The notes: generated from the letters alone by a model not told the origin. DNA of 64,000 nt from Verrucomicrobiaceae bacterium (GCA_027486655.1 JAIXOR010000001.1:62001-126000); one strand, 5' to 3'. Shown: positions 9,368 through 18,992, numbered from the stretch's first letter. Program-made: numbers and translations.

Positions 9368-9423
9368 GGCCGCAGGCTAGCGAAGCCCGGCCGCGGCGCA
9401 ACGCGGAAACCACGGACCGGTGT

Positions 9424-10017
9424 TCAACGCGGGTGCCTGCCGGCCGCGAGGATCCTCTCGATCTGGATGCGGTGGATGCCCATGTGCCCGCTGGCCAGCG
9501 CAAACCAGCCGTGAGCGTCCATCGGGCCGAACCACGGGTGGGGAAAACGCGCTGCGGTCTTGAAGTTCCGGATGCGTCCGGTGGTGGCCAGCAAGGCATC
9601 GCAGCTCTCTTCGTAGGTCCCGATCACGCTGATGACGGTTGCCGGGTCCGGTTTGACCGCGGCGGTGCTAGCCTCGCCTTCAGGCACCCGCCCGGCGGCG
9701 AGGGATTCGAGCACGCCGATGAATGCGTGATGCACGATCCTCAGGTGGTCCAGCGTCATCAGCACCGACCAATCCCGGCTGCTGTCCTCCAGGCCGCGGG
9801 GGCGTGCGATCAGCCGCCTCTCGGACAGTTCCGCAGCGTCCCTGCCGCTCATCGCGGTCCGGATCCGCTCCCGTTCGTCGAGGAAGCGTGCGGTGTAGGA
9901 AGCCGGGCTGCCGGTGAGCCGGCGGATGCCTAACAGAAATCGGGCGGCCAGGTGTTCCGGCGCGGGAAGTCCCGCGCCGGGCGGAGCGAGTTTCGGTGGG
10001 CGGGCGTCTTCGATCAT
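9424..10017 (-). CDS. DinB-superfamily protein (four-helix bundle, putative metal-dependent)
   Basis: A 197-residue protein with the spaced His pattern of the DinB/YfiT-like superfamily: LDHLRIVHH in the second helix and GHMGIHRIQI near the C-terminus, which would form a three-His metal site. Members include thiol-dependent S-transferases and proteins of unknown function. The substrate cannot be told here. The gene is divergent from an HxlR regulator with an operator-like palindrome between them, so it is a plausible target of that regulator. It reads into argB downstream. Confidence 0.75.
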   Translation of the reverse strand: MIEDARPPKLAPPGAGLPAPEHLAARFLLGIRRLTGSPASYTARFLDERERIRTAMSGRDAAELSERRLIARPRGLEDSSRDWSVLMTLDHLRIVHHAFIGVLESLAAGRVPEGEASTAAVKPDPATVISVIGTYEESCDALLATTGRIRNFKTAARFPHPWFGPMDAHGWFALASGHMGIHRIQIERILAAGRHPR

Positions 10018-10035
10018 CGGCGTGAATCTCTCAAA

Positions 10036-10056
10036 TTACTTGCAAAAAACAAGTAA
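10036..10056. promoter_or_regulatory. Palindromic operator candidate for the HxlR regulator
   Basis: TTACTTG, a 7-nt spacer made of C and six A, then CAAGTAA, in the 83-bp gap between the divergent DinB-like and HxlR genes. Known HxlR-family sites (YodB/HypR type) are built on TACT...AGTA half-sites, which this palindrome contains. It could control both genes. Confidence 0.6.
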
Positions 10057-10100
10057 AATGACGGATGGAATGCGGGTCCGTGGCGGGGTAGGGTGGGCGC

Positions 10101-10487
10101 ATGTCCGAGAAGATCCGTGGCGGAAGATCCAGGAGGGAGTTGAAGAACGGAGCGGGAGAGGTCCTGCGCTCGCCGTGTCCGGTGGCCTGTGCGCTGGATA
10201 TTCTGGGGGATCGGTGGACCTTGCTGGTGATCCGGGATTTGTTGTTAGGCCGTTCGCGTTTCAAGGATTTCGCCGCGTCGCCGGAGGGGATTCCGAGCAA
10301 CATCCTTTCGGAGCGGCTGGGTCGTTTGTTGAGGCACGGTCTTGCGGAGCAGGTTCCGGCGGAGGACGGCACGATGCGTCTCGGGTATCGGCTCACCGAG
10401 AAGGGCCGTGCCCTGGGTCCGGTGCTGCGGACCCTGAGGGATTGGGGTTTGAAATGGGAGCCCTCCACCGAGGCGCGGATGAAGTGA
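10101..10487 (+). CDS. HxlR-family winged-helix transcriptional regulator
   Basis: A 128-residue HxlR/MarR-like regulator. The signature is clear: CPVACALDILGDRWTLLVIRDLLLG with the N-terminal Cys common in redox- or electrophile-sensing members. It is followed by the recognition helix region GIPSNILSERL and the wing GYRLTEKGRAL. HxlR proteins are dimeric repressors or activators that respond to reactive aldehydes, quinones or oxidants. The single conserved Cys near residue 26 would be the sensor if that applies here. It is divergent from the DinB-like gene, with a palindrome between them. Confidence 0.9.
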   Translation: MSEKIRGGRSRRELKNGAGEVLRSPCPVACALDILGDRWTLLVIRDLLLGRSRFKDFAASPEGIPSNILSERLGRLLRHGLAEQVPAEDGTMRLGYRLTEKGRALGPVLRTLRDWGLKWEPSTEARMK

Positions 10488-10544
10488 GGCCGGGTTGAAT
10501 TCGGACGTTGCCGTGGCCCGGGCGGAGTCCTAGCCTGAGCGCCG

Positions 10545-12263
10545 ATGAAAACCCTGAGCGGCCTTGCCGGCCTTTGTTTCCTGGTGGTGTTTCCGCAATC
10601 CGTCCGCGCGGAGCCGGGGCCGGCCGGTTTGGTGTATTCCGGAAACTATCAGAACGGAGCCTTCGATAGCCTCACCTTCGTCAACTCGGTGGTCGGCTGG
10701 GATACCTTTTTCAACGCCGGATTCCGCGGGGCGAGCACCGTCATCGGCAACATCGAGGCCGGGCATGTCTGGACCGGCCATGAGGCCTTCGTCCGTGCGC
10801 CGGGAGCTTTGAACGGCGTGACCAACTTCACCAACACCGCGCCGGGAGCTTTGAATGAAATCGATTTCCACGCCACCATGGTGGGCCATGTGCTGGCGGG
10901 CAGCGGTTATGTTCCGGACAACGGCGGATCCTACACCTATGTGGGGCTCGGCATGGCTCCGGAAGCGGCCTTGGTCTCCGGGGCCATTGCCACGTCCTTC
11001 TCCGCCACGGACCTCGGTTCCTTCGAGATCAGCAATGCGGCGGTGACCGGCGTTTACAAATCGTTCTTCCGGGGCACGGGTGTCGCACGGCCGGATGTGA
11101 TCAACAGCAGCTGGGGTGGCTCGGATCCTGCGGCGATCACGGATGCGGCCTTGGTCATCGACGGGCTCGCGCGGCAGAACGCCTCAGTGGCCTTCGTGGT
11201 CTCCGCGGGCAACGGCGGGAATGCCGCAGTGGGTTCTCCCGGGGCGGGCTACAACAACATTTCCGTCGGCTCCACCGGTGGTGCGGGTTTCCTCCAGCCA
11301 TCCGCATTCTCCTCGAGCGGCGCGGTGGACTTCTACAATCCGGTGACCGGCCAGACTCTCACAGGCGTGCGCTCGGCGGTGGACATCGCCGCGCCCGGCG
11401 AGCGGATGTTTCTCGCGGCCTATCTGGGTGGCGAGGGCGGCATCGGCGCCGCACTGCCCGGGCTGGTGGCGAACCCTGTCCCTGCGGACCAGTATTTCCT
11501 CAACATGGACGGCACCAGCTTCGCCTCGCCGATGGTGGCGGGCGGCGTGGCGTTGTTGAAGGACGTGGCGAAGACCCACTTCTTTCTCAACCACTCGGGA
11601 AACACGGATGCCTTCGACACCCGGGTGATCAAATCCGTGCTGCAAGCCTCCGCCACCGCCACGGCCGGATGGAACAACGGGCAGAACGCGATGAACGTCA
11701 CCACCCAGGCGCTCGACGCGGTGACCGGGGCGGGCCTGATGGATCTCAACAAGGCGATCGACGTCTATTTCCTCGGAACCCGCGAGCTGGCCCTGGACGG
11801 CGGCGGCCAGATCGGTGAGGACGGATGGGATGCCGCCACCATCGGCCTCGGGCAGACTTTCGAGTATGTGTTTTCCTCCGCGTTTTCCCAGCAAATGGCG
11901 CTCACGGTGGCCTTGAACTGGTTTTCTGTGAGGGATTTCAACGGCACCACGGACACCGGATCGGACGTCGCTTTCTCCAATCTGGACCTCGAAGTCTGGT
12001 CGGTGGACGGACTGGGCAATTTCCTCAGCCGCGTGGGGGCATCGCTGAGCACATACAACAACACCGAGTTCCTGCGCTTCGACTCGCTGGATGCGGGCCG
12101 CTACGGGTTCCGCGTGAACTTCGGGAGCAAGGTCTTCGACACCAGCGGCCTGGTGAACAGCGAATACTTTGGTCTCGCGTGGAATGCCGTGCCGGTGCCC
12201 GAGCCGGGAGCGCTATGGCTGCTGGCCGCGGGATCGGTGCTTTTCGCCCGCAGGCGGCGTTGA
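10545..12263 (+). CDS. Exported S8 (subtilisin-like) peptidase with PEP-CTERM anchor
   Basis: A 572-residue secreted protein: signal peptide (residues 1-22), S8 fold, beta-rich C-terminal domain and a terminal PEP motif, helix and RRRR tail for exosortase sorting. S8 landmarks are His109 (DFHATMVGH), oxyanion Asn223 (SAGNGG) and nucleophile Ser325 (DGTSFASPMVAGG). At the position of the catalytic Asp the sequence reads IEAGHVW, giving Glu71 in place of Asp, so activity is uncertain. The stop codon abuts that of trpB on the other strand with no bases between (TGA/TCA). No partner genes are evident. Confidence 0.85.
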   Translation: MKTLSGLAGLCFLVVFPQSVRAEPGPAGLVYSGNYQNGAFDSLTFVNSVVGWDTFFNAGFRGASTVIGNIEAGHVWTGHEAFVRAPGALNGVTNFTNTAPGALNEIDFHATMVGHVLAGSGYVPDNGGSYTYVGLGMAPEAALVSGAIATSFSATDLGSFEISNAAVTGVYKSFFRGTGVARPDVINSSWGGSDPAAITDAALVIDGLARQNASVAFVVSAGNGGNAAVGSPGAGYNNISVGSTGGAGFLQPSAFSSSGAVDFYNPVTGQTLTGVRSAVDIAAPGERMFLAAYLGGEGGIGAALPGLVANPVPADQYFLNMDGTSFASPMVAGGVALLKDVAKTHFFLNHSGNTDAFDTRVIKSVLQASATATAGWNNGQNAMNVTTQALDAVTGAGLMDLNKAIDVYFLGTRELALDGGGQIGEDGWDAATIGLGQTFEYVFSSAFSQQMALTVALNWFSVRDFNGTTDTGSDVAFSNLDLEVWSVDGLGNFLSRVGASLSTYNNTEFLRFDSLDAGRYGFRVNFGSKVFDTSGLVNSEYFGLAWNAVPVPEPGALWLLAAGSVLFARRRR

Positions 12264-13469
12264 TCAGAGCAGATACTTCGAGGCCTGCTCCACATCCTTG
12301 TCGCCACGACCCGAGAGGTTGGCGATGAGGATGGAGGACTTGGGCAGGCTGCCGGCGACCTTCGAGATGTAGGCCATGGCATGCGAACTCTCCAGCGCGG
12401 GGATGATGCCCTCGCTATGAGAAAGCTCCTTGAACGCGGCAAGCGCCTCGTCGTCGGTGGCGTAGGTGTATTCGACGCGGCCGATGTCATGCAGGTAAGC
12501 GTGCTCCGGCCCGATGGCGGCGTAGTCGAGACCCGCGGAGACCGAGTGGGTGAGCTCGATCTGGCCATCGTCGTTGGCAAGCAGCCAGGTCTTGGTCCCC
12601 TGCAGCACGCCGAGCTTGCCACCTTGGAAGCGTGCGGCGTGGCGTTCCGGGATGATGCCGTCTCCGCCCGCCTCGACGCCGACCATGCGGACGTTTTCAT
12701 CGGCGAGGAAGGGATGGAAGAGCCCGATGGCATTGGAGCCACCGCCGACGCAGGCAACGAGGAGATCCGGGAGACGGCCTTCCTTTTCCAAAATCTGGCG
12801 GCGTGCCTCGACGCCGATGACTCGGTGGAAGTCACGGACAATCATCGGGAATGGATGCGAGCCGAGGGCGGAGCCAAGGATGTAGTGGGTGTGATCGACC
12901 GTGGCCACCCAGTCACGCATGGCCTCATTGACGGCCTCCTTGAGCGTGGCTTGGCCAGCGGTGACGGCGCGGACTTCCGCACCCATCAGGCGCATCCGGG
13001 CGACGTTGAGGGCCTGGCGTTCCATGTCCACCTTGCCCATGTAAACCACGCACTCCATGCCGAAGCGGGCGCAAACGGTGGCGGTGGCCACGCCGTGCTG
13101 GCCGGCTCCGGTCTCGGCGATGATGCGGGTTTTGCCGAGACGTTTGGCGAGGAGGATCTGGCCGAGGGCGTTGTTGATCTTGTGGGCTCCGGTGTGCAGG
13201 AGGTCCTCGCGTTTCAGATAGATTTTCGCGCCGCCGAGCATCTCGGTCCAGCGTTCCGCGAAATAGAGCGGAGTGGGGCGGCCCACGTAGTTGTGGAGGA
13301 GGTGGTCGAGCTCGGCCTGGAAGGCGGGATCCTTGCGGGCTGCGTCATAGGCCGTGGCGAGTTCCTGAAGCGGAGCCATCAGCGTCTCCGGCACGAACAT
13401 GCCGCCGAAGCGTCCAAAGTGACCGGTGGCGTCCGGAACGGCGGGGCGGGTTGTGGCTGCGGTGCTCAT
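12264..13469 (-). CDS. trpB: Tryptophan synthase beta chain
   Basis: A 401-residue PLP-dependent beta subunit that condenses indole with serine. The PLP-binding Lys lies in HTGAHKINN, the catalytic Glu in [12 protein letters not shown], the phosphate-binding loop is GGGSNAIG, and the C-terminal LSGRGDKD is typical. Length is normal. No trpA or other trp genes flank it, so the pathway is scattered in this genome. It lies 64 bp downstream of the transglutaminase gene on the same strand and could be read from that operon or from its own promoter. Confidence 0.97.
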   Translation of the reverse strand: MSTAATTRPAVPDATGHFGRFGGMFVPETLMAPLQELATAYDAARKDPAFQAELDHLLHNYVGRPTPLYFAERWTEMLGGAKIYLKREDLLHTGAHKINNALGQILLAKRLGKTRIIAETGAGQHGVATATVCARFGMECVVYMGKVDMERQALNVARMRLMGAEVRAVTAGQATLKEAVNEAMRDWVATVDHTHYILGSALGSHPFPMIVRDFHRVIGVEARRQILEKEGRLPDLLVACVGGGSNAIGLFHPFLADENVRMVGVEAGGDGIIPERHAARFQGGKLGVLQGTKTWLLANDDGQIELTHSVSAGLDYAAIGPEHAYLHDIGRVEYTYATDDEALAAFKELSHSEGIIPALESSHAMAYISKVAGSLPKSSILIANLSGRGDKDVEQASKYLL

Positions 13470-13533
13470 CCGCGCGGACCTTCAGCGCGGGAGGCGTCCG
13501 AATCAAGAGCGAACCTCGCGCGGTCCGCCTGCC

Positions 13534-15597
13534 TCAGGAATTCCGGATGCGGGAGGCGAGATCCTGCGAGAGTTCTTCGAGCCGCTGCCGTGCTTCGTCA
13601 GGCGCGGGAGCGGGATCAAAGCGGAGCCGCTGGTGAAGATCGATCGCCTCACGAAGCTGCGGGGATTCCGGAAGTTTTTCCTCCAGCCCGGACAACCAGC
13701 CGGCGAAGGTCTGGCCGGGAGCGCGGCTGCCGAGGAGCTTGCGGGCCCGGATTTCGACATCATGCAAAGGCGTGCGGATCCGCGGGCCGTCGTAGGTGGC
13801 GGGTCCGCCGGGACCAAGGAGACGGCGCTTCGAACGCCACAGGCGGCGGCTGATGAAAGCCACCAGCGCCAATGCCACCAGTGACATGGCGATGGACACG
13901 GCGAGGCGGTTGGCCGGACGGTTCCGCCAGACGAAGAAGTCCTCGCGGATGCGTTTGAGCGCGTCGTTGAAAAGCTGCATCCGTGTGAATTCGGGAGTGG
14001 CGCCAGCCATCCAGTCGGGCGGCGTGGGATCGAAGTCGATCCAAGCGCCGGAGTCGCCATCCCAGACGCGGCACCAGGCGTGGCCGTGGGTTCCGCGGAT
14101 CACCCAACCGCCGCGTTTCGGGTCCTTTTCCATGAGGGCGAATCCAGTGGCGTAGCGGGCGGGCGTCCCGGTGTCCCGCAGGATGAGCGCGGCCGCAGTG
14201 GCGAAGTATTCGCAATGGCCCGCCCGGGTTTCCTTGACGAACCGGGTCATCGCCGTGGGCCCGGGCCTGCCATCAAAACCGGAGCGGATCGTCAGGTTTC
14301 TCGTGTAGCGAAACTCCTTGTGAAACCAGGTGCGCAGCGCGGCGAGCTGGGCTTGCAGGCTGTCCGTCGGCTGGATGCCGATCTCCGCGACCACCGCACG
14401 GATGGTTTCCTTCTCGGCGATCGGCAGGCGCAGGTCTTCGGAAGCGATCGGTGGAAAATCCGGATTGGTCCCGCCTTTCCAGTAGACTCCGCCGTCGATG
14501 ACCGGGTTTTTCGGATAGATGCGAACGGTTCCGAAGGTGTTGCGTTCCACACCGTCCAGCTCGAAGTCCGCCAAGCCCGCGACATCTCCGGGCAGTGGCA
14601 GTGGCGATTCCTCGGTAGCGGCTCCACGCAGCCAGAACGAGGGCAGGGTGGGCAGGCGGTCGGCTTCCCCCGCGGCGGTGGCGGCGGGGCCTCCATCCGT
14701 GTTCCGCGGGTCTAACAGATAGTAGGGCTTGCCGCCGATGATCCGCGTGTCGAGGTCGTTGAAGTCGGTGGCGGCGACGCGCTGGTTCTGCCAGTTGTTG
14801 CCGATGAAGGTGTTGAAGGTGCCGGTGCGCAGCAGGCGGGGGAGCGGCGCGTTGCCCTCGGTGCGCACGCGCCAGACGATGTCGGGCGATTGGCGCACGA
14901 GTCCGAGTGCGCCGATGAGGGTTCCTGAGAAATTCGGATCGAAGCGGCCGCGGGCGGTGCCTGCGCTGCGTCCGAGCCATTCCTCGAAGTATTCGATGCC
15001 GACCTTGCCGCCGAATCCGGCGAGTCCGGCGGCGGCGAGCACCGGGATGAGCGAGGCGAGCCGGCTGCGTCCCGCGCCGAAGATGCCCCACCCGGTGAGC
15101 AGAACCAGACAGGGAAGGAAGGCGGGGGAGTCCGCGCGGCTGCCGACGGAGGCAGCGACCATGCAGGTGGCGAAGACGACGTTTCCAAAGTTGAAGACCG
15201 TGGGATCCTCCGCGAGGCCGAGCCGCTGGTTGCGCGAACGCCGCTGGCGGGCGAGGAAGGAAAACGCGCTCAGCGGAAGGGAATCCCGCATGCCGAATGC
15301 CTGGATGAACTGCATGGGCAGCAGCAGCGGAGGCATCCACGAGAGCAGGCTGGGCAGGGCGGTGTAGCGGTTGCCGTCCAGCCAGATGAGCACGGCGGCC
15401 AGCGCGATCGCCAGCGTGGTGAACTGCCAGGCGCGGCTCACCGCGTCCTCGTCAAAGTCCCAGCGCAGGGTGGTCCAGTGCCTGAGTTCGACGAGCAGCC
15501 CGGCGATCAGTCCGATTACCGGCCTGCCGGTCATCGCTCCCCAGAACAGAAGCGAGCATCCTAACAGAAAACGCGGTGGCGGGCTGGTCTTGTCCAT
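13534..15597 (-). CDS. Membrane transglutaminase-like protein (TgpA/DUF3488 type)
   Basis: A 687-residue protein with several N-terminal membrane helices (first about 200 residues), a large extracytoplasmic region and a transglutaminase/protease-like core. The catalytic triad is visible: Cys in RAGHCEYFATAAA, His in GTHGHAWCRVW and Asp in WIDFDPTPP. One more helix follows near residues 560-585, then a cytoplasmic tail. Such proteins usually form an operon with DUF58 and MoxR genes, exactly as here (9 bp to the DUF58 stop). Their biochemical role is poorly defined; they are linked to envelope maturation and protein-complex assembly. Confidence 0.88.
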   Translation of the reverse strand: MDKTSPPPRFLLGCSLLFWGAMTGRPVIGLIAGLLVELRHWTTLRWDFDEDAVSRAWQFTTLAIALAAVLIWLDGNRYTALPSLLSWMPPLLLPMQFIQAFGMRDSLPLSAFSFLARQRRSRNQRLGLAEDPTVFNFGNVVFATCMVAASVGSRADSPAFLPCLVLLTGWGIFGAGRSRLASLIPVLAAAGLAGFGGKVGIEYFEEWLGRSAGTARGRFDPNFSGTLIGALGLVRQSPDIVWRVRTEGNAPLPRLLRTGTFNTFIGNNWQNQRVAATDFNDLDTRIIGGKPYYLLDPRNTDGGPAATAAGEADRLPTLPSFWLRGAATEESPLPLPGDVAGLADFELDGVERNTFGTVRIYPKNPVIDGGVYWKGGTNPDFPPIASEDLRLPIAEKETIRAVVAEIGIQPTDSLQAQLAALRTWFHKEFRYTRNLTIRSGFDGRPGPTAMTRFVKETRAGHCEYFATAAALILRDTGTPARYATGFALMEKDPKRGGWVIRGTHGHAWCRVWDGDSGAWIDFDPTPPDWMAGATPEFTRMQLFNDALKRIREDFFVWRNRPANRLAVSIAMSLVALALVAFISRRLWRSKRRLLGPGGPATYDGPRIRTPLHDVEIRARKLLGSRAPGQTFAGWLSGLEEKLPESPQLREAIDLHQRLRFDPAPAPDEARQRLEELSQDLASRIRNS

Positions 15598-15606
15598 GGT
15601 GGCGTT

Positions 15607-17013
15607 TCAGTTCACGGCGGCGAGCCGCGGCGGCATGAGCTTGAGATCGCGGGCGATGTGGCCGGATTCCAACCAGTATCCCGGAGCGCCAGCGGGTCGT
15701 CCGCCGCGTCCGATGAGGATGGGTGCGCAGGTGACGCCACCCTCGCGGAGCGCTCCGAGAAAGCGGGCGCGCAGCGGGTCCCAGCCATTGAGAATGACAA
15801 GGCACGATGTGAGATCCTCCGCATGGCGCAGGACGAGGCGGGTCAGTGCCTGGAAATCCCCGCTGCGCTCTGCGGTCACTCCGGCGAGTACTTCCAGCAG
15901 TTTCTCCGCGCGTTCGACGCCCCGGCCGGCGGTGACGATGTGCGCTTCGTTCTTGATGAACATGAGATCGAGCAGCGACTCGCTGGTATCGATGGCAGAG
16001 GCAAACGATGCGGCCACCGAGACGGCTTCCTCGAAGGTGGTGTCCGTGCGGTCGGCGGAGAGCGTGTCGAGGATGAGTCCGTATCGTGGATAGAAGGTGT
16101 CTTCGAGCTCCTTGACGATGGGGCGGCCGGTGCGCGCCCAGCTTTTCCAGTGGATCTGCCGCAGTGGATCGCCGGGCCGGTATTCGCGCAGTCCGGTGAA
16201 TTCGCCGGAGTTTCCGATCGCGTTGGTGTTGGATTCCCCGGTGATCTGGACGGCCGCACCGCCGGGCAGTTCGATCCTTGGCAGGGGATAGCGGCGGGGA
16301 AGCACGGTGACGGTGGCCGGAGCGGCGGGCACTTTCACGCAGTTTTGAAACAATCCGAAGGGATCCGGAAGCAGGACGCGCAGGTCGTTGAGACGGATCA
16401 CCCCGCGGCGCAGTGGGGTGAGTTCGATCATGGCGAGGGTGCTTTGCCCGGGTTTGAGAGACAGTTCGTCCGACGATCCGCCATCCGTGAACAGGCGTTT
16501 GCGCAGCAGGAGCCATTGCCAGCGGAAGTAGGCGAAGAGGCGGTCGAAGCGGTTGCGTTCCTCCTCGCCGGGCTCACGCAGCAGGGTGAACTCCTCGATG
16601 TCCGGCCGCGGGTCCGGCGGCGATTCGGCGAGCCACGCGCGGTGGATCGCGCGCCGACCCGTGTTCTGCACACGCACGGCGAATCGGAGCGGTTGCCCCG
16701 CAGTCGCGTAGCGGGGGACATCGCGCCGCGCTTCCAGCCGGGCCTTGCGGAAAAGCGCCCATGGCAGCCCCATGCCCAGCATCGCAAGTGTCACCGAAAA
16801 AAGCTGATAGATCGAGCCGCGCTCGTGGCCGATGCCGAGGCAGGTCGCCAGGACGAACACCAGACCCAACGCCACCCCCGCCGGACGGATGCGGCGGGCC
16901 ACGAAGAAATGAACGCCCGCCGTGCGGAAATAGGTGCGATGCAGCCAACGGTCGAAGCGTTGCCGGGCGGGAGGCACCGCCAGGTCTGCGGGGGATGGCC
17001 GGGCCGCTTCCAT
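15607..17013 (-). CDS. DUF58-domain protein
   Basis: A 468-residue protein with two close N-terminal membrane helices (about residues 45-85), a beta-rich middle and the DUF58 signature GEFTGLREYRPGDPLRQIHW followed by KSWARTGRP. The C-terminal half has a von Willebrand A-like arrangement (LILDTLSADRTD). DUF58 proteins act with MoxR AAA ATPases, whose gene is 4 bp upstream, in chaperone-like or metal-insertion functions. The specific client is unknown. Confidence 0.88.
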   Translation of the reverse strand: MEAARPSPADLAVPPARQRFDRWLHRTYFRTAGVHFFVARRIRPAGVALGLVFVLATCLGIGHERGSIYQLFSVTLAMLGMGLPWALFRKARLEARRDVPRYATAGQPLRFAVRVQNTGRRAIHRAWLAESPPDPRPDIEEFTLLREPGEEERNRFDRLFAYFRWQWLLLRKRLFTDGGSSDELSLKPGQSTLAMIELTPLRRGVIRLNDLRVLLPDPFGLFQNCVKVPAAPATVTVLPRRYPLPRIELPGGAAVQITGESNTNAIGNSGEFTGLREYRPGDPLRQIHWKSWARTGRPIVKELEDTFYPRYGLILDTLSADRTDTTFEEAVSVAASFASAIDTSESLLDLMFIKNEAHIVTAGRGVERAEKLLEVLAGVTAERSGDFQALTRLVLRHAEDLTSCLVILNGWDPLRARFLGALREGGVTCAPILIGRGGRPAGAPGYWLESGHIARDLKLMPPRLAAVN

Positions 17014-17017
17014 GGCG

Positions 17018-17953
17018 TCAGACCGGAACAGGAATGCTTTCTATCAGATCCGCCACGATGCGTCGCGCGCTGGCACCGGAGTACTTCGCTTCCGGTGCGA
17101 GCACGATGCGATGGGCGATCACATCGGCGGCGACGGACTGGATGAGCTCCGGCGAGACGAATTCATCGCCCTGGAACACCGCCATCGCCTGGGAGACCTT
17201 CATCAGCGAAAGCGAGGCACGCGGGCTGGCGGCCAGCTGGATCTGGGGGTGGCCGCGGGTGGCCCCGACGAGGGCGACGACGTAGTGCCGCAGCTCCTCG
17301 CTGAAGCGGACCTTCCGCGCTGCGGCCATCAGTTCGAGGATTTCCTCCCGGCTTGCCGCGCTTTCCAAGCGGTCCACGGGATGGCTTTCCGCCTGATCGG
17401 AAAGGATCGCCACCTCCTCGGCCGGGCTGACGTATCCGAGCGTGCATTGCATGGTGAAGCGGTCCATCTGCGCCTCCGGCAGCGGATAGGTCCCGCGGAA
17501 CTCGACCGGGTTTTGAGTGGCGATGACAAAGAACAGCCCGTCCAGATCATGGCGGCTGCCTTCGATGGTTGCCTGTCGTTCGCCCATCGCTTCCAGCAAA
17601 GCACTCTGGGTGCGTGGCGAGGCGCGGTTGATCTCGTCAGCCAGCAGGATGTCGGTGAACACCGGGCCTGGATGGAAGCGGAACTCCTGGGTGCGCGGAT
17701 CGAGCACCGAGATGCCCAGAATGTCCGAGGGCAGCAGATCGGGGGTGAACTGCACGCGTTTGAAGACCGCTCCGTGGATCGCTTTGGCTATCGCCTTGGC
17801 CAGTGTGGTTTTTCCCGTGCCCGGGAAGTCCTCCAGCAGAACGTGGCCGCCGGAGATCATGCAGGCCAACACGCGGCGCACGACATCCGGTTGCCCGCGG
17901 ACCACGGAGCTGACGGCGGATTCAAGGCGGGCGGCGGTATCAGAAACACTCAT
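17018..17953 (-). CDS. MoxR-family AAA+ ATPase
   Basis: A 311-residue AAA+ ATPase: Walker A GTGKTTLAKAI, Walker B ILLADEINRA, sensor 1 ATQNP, and the C-terminal lid with ASPRASLSLMK. I start it at the ATG at 17953 ([10 protein letters not shown]). Longer upstream frames would overlap the previous gene deeply, and the family begins here. The start overlaps the 3' end of the glycosyltransferase gene by 14 bp, indicating coupling. It is expected to work with the DUF58 and transglutaminase-like membrane proteins encoded next. Confidence 0.93.
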   Translation of the reverse strand: MSVSDTAARLESAVSSVVRGQPDVVRRVLACMISGGHVLLEDFPGTGKTTLAKAIAKAIHGAVFKRVQFTPDLLPSDILGISVLDPRTQEFRFHPGPVFTDILLADEINRASPRTQSALLEAMGERQATIEGSRHDLDGLFFVIATQNPVEFRGTYPLPEAQMDRFTMQCTLGYVSPAEEVAILSDQAESHPVDRLESAASREEILELMAAARKVRFSEELRHYVVALVGATRGHPQIQLAASPRASLSLMKVSQAMAVFQGDEFVSPELIQSVAADVIAHRIVLAPEAKYSGASARRIVADLIESIPVPV

Positions 17954-18932
17954 GGGTTGCCTCATTCCAGCGTCCGGCGCTCGCCGCGTCGAGAAATTCC
18001 AACAGTGCCGGACGCTCCGGTTCCGGAATCCGCCGCTCGACCGCAGTGACCGAGACCGCGTCGATAAGCCAGCGGCGGTGGACATCCGGCAGTGGCTGGT
18101 GAAGCGAAATCCTGCCATCGCGCTCAAGCCTGCGAAGGATCACCCTGAGGATGGCGAAAGCGGTGTCCCCCAGATCGCCCTCGGAGCGGTTGCGGTGCAC
18201 GCGTTTGACCAGATCGGTCTGGGCAATGCGCGTTGCCTGACCGCGCACCGCCAGATCGATGAGGTGGGCGATCTCAACTCCGTATCCGGTCGGAAAGCGG
18301 AGGGTTTCCAACAGTTCCCGTCTGGCGGCATACTCACCGGCCAGCGGTTGCAGCACGTCCGTGAGCTCCGGATAGAACATCGAGATCAAGGGGCGCACGA
18401 GGATCTCCGAAACGCGTCCGCCGCCCTGGCTCTCGATGCCTCCTCCGTGGGAGATCGGCCGTTCGTAAAAGGCCTTCACGTAATCGATTCCATCGTCGGT
18501 GAGCAAAGGGCCTGTCAGTCCGGTGACGAAACCCGGATGGAAGTTCGAAATGTCCGCATCCAGATAGCAAAGGATGTCTCCCTCAGCCACGTGCAGGGCT
18601 TTCCACAGGTTCTCCCCTTTCCCCGGCAGGTCGCCGGCTTCCGCTGCGATCTCCGAGGAACGATGGACCATGGCCCCGGCCTCGGCGGCCACATGCAGAG
18701 TGGCGTCGGAGGACCCGGAGTCGATCACCCGGATTTCATCCACCAGCGGGACCGCTTCCATCAGGTCGCGCCGCACGCTGCGGACGATGTCGCCGATGGT
18801 CGGCGCCTCGTTGAGCGTGGGGATGCAGACGGAGATCCTTTGAGCCCCCTTCAAATCCACCAGCGCCCGCACGTCCGAGAATTGTTCATGGTGAAAGCGC
18901 CGCATGGCCGGACAAAAGACCGCATCCGGCAT
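17940..18932 (-). CDS. gpgS: Glucosyl-3-phosphoglycerate synthase-like glycosyltransferase
   Basis: A 330-residue GT-A glycosyltransferase. It has the N-terminal [15 protein letters not shown], the [11 protein letters not shown] nucleotide-sugar motif, the metal-binding DAD of CYLDADIS, and [12 protein letters not shown], which together match the GpgS (GT81) family better than generic GT2 enzymes. GpgS joins glucose from a nucleotide sugar to 3-phosphoglycerate, the first step to glucosylglycerate, a compatible solute, or to polymethylated glucose lipids. No phosphatase partner (GpgP) is seen nearby. The ATG at 18905 is an alternative start. It is the first gene of a minus-strand operon with moxR, DUF58 and transglutaminase genes, an unexpected pairing. 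Confidence 0.8.
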   Translation of the reverse strand: MPDAVFCPAMRRFHHEQFSDVRALVDLKGAQRISVCIPTLNEAPTIGDIVRSVRRDLMEAVPLVDEIRVIDSGSSDATLHVAAEAGAMVHRSSEIAAEAGDLPGKGENLWKALHVAEGDILCYLDADISNFHPGFVTGLTGPLLTDDGIDYVKAFYERPISHGGGIESQGGGRVSEILVRPLISMFYPELTDVLQPLAGEYAARRELLETLRFPTGYGVEIAHLIDLAVRGQATRIAQTDLVKRVHRNRSEGDLGDTAFAILRVILRRLERDGRISLHQPLPDVHRRWLIDAVSVTAVERRIPEPERPALLEFLDAASAGRWNEATHECF

Positions 18933-18992
18933 CGACTCAAGGCGGAATGCCTCTCCGCATCCGGCAACTTGGTATGGCCTGTGCTTAAAGCC

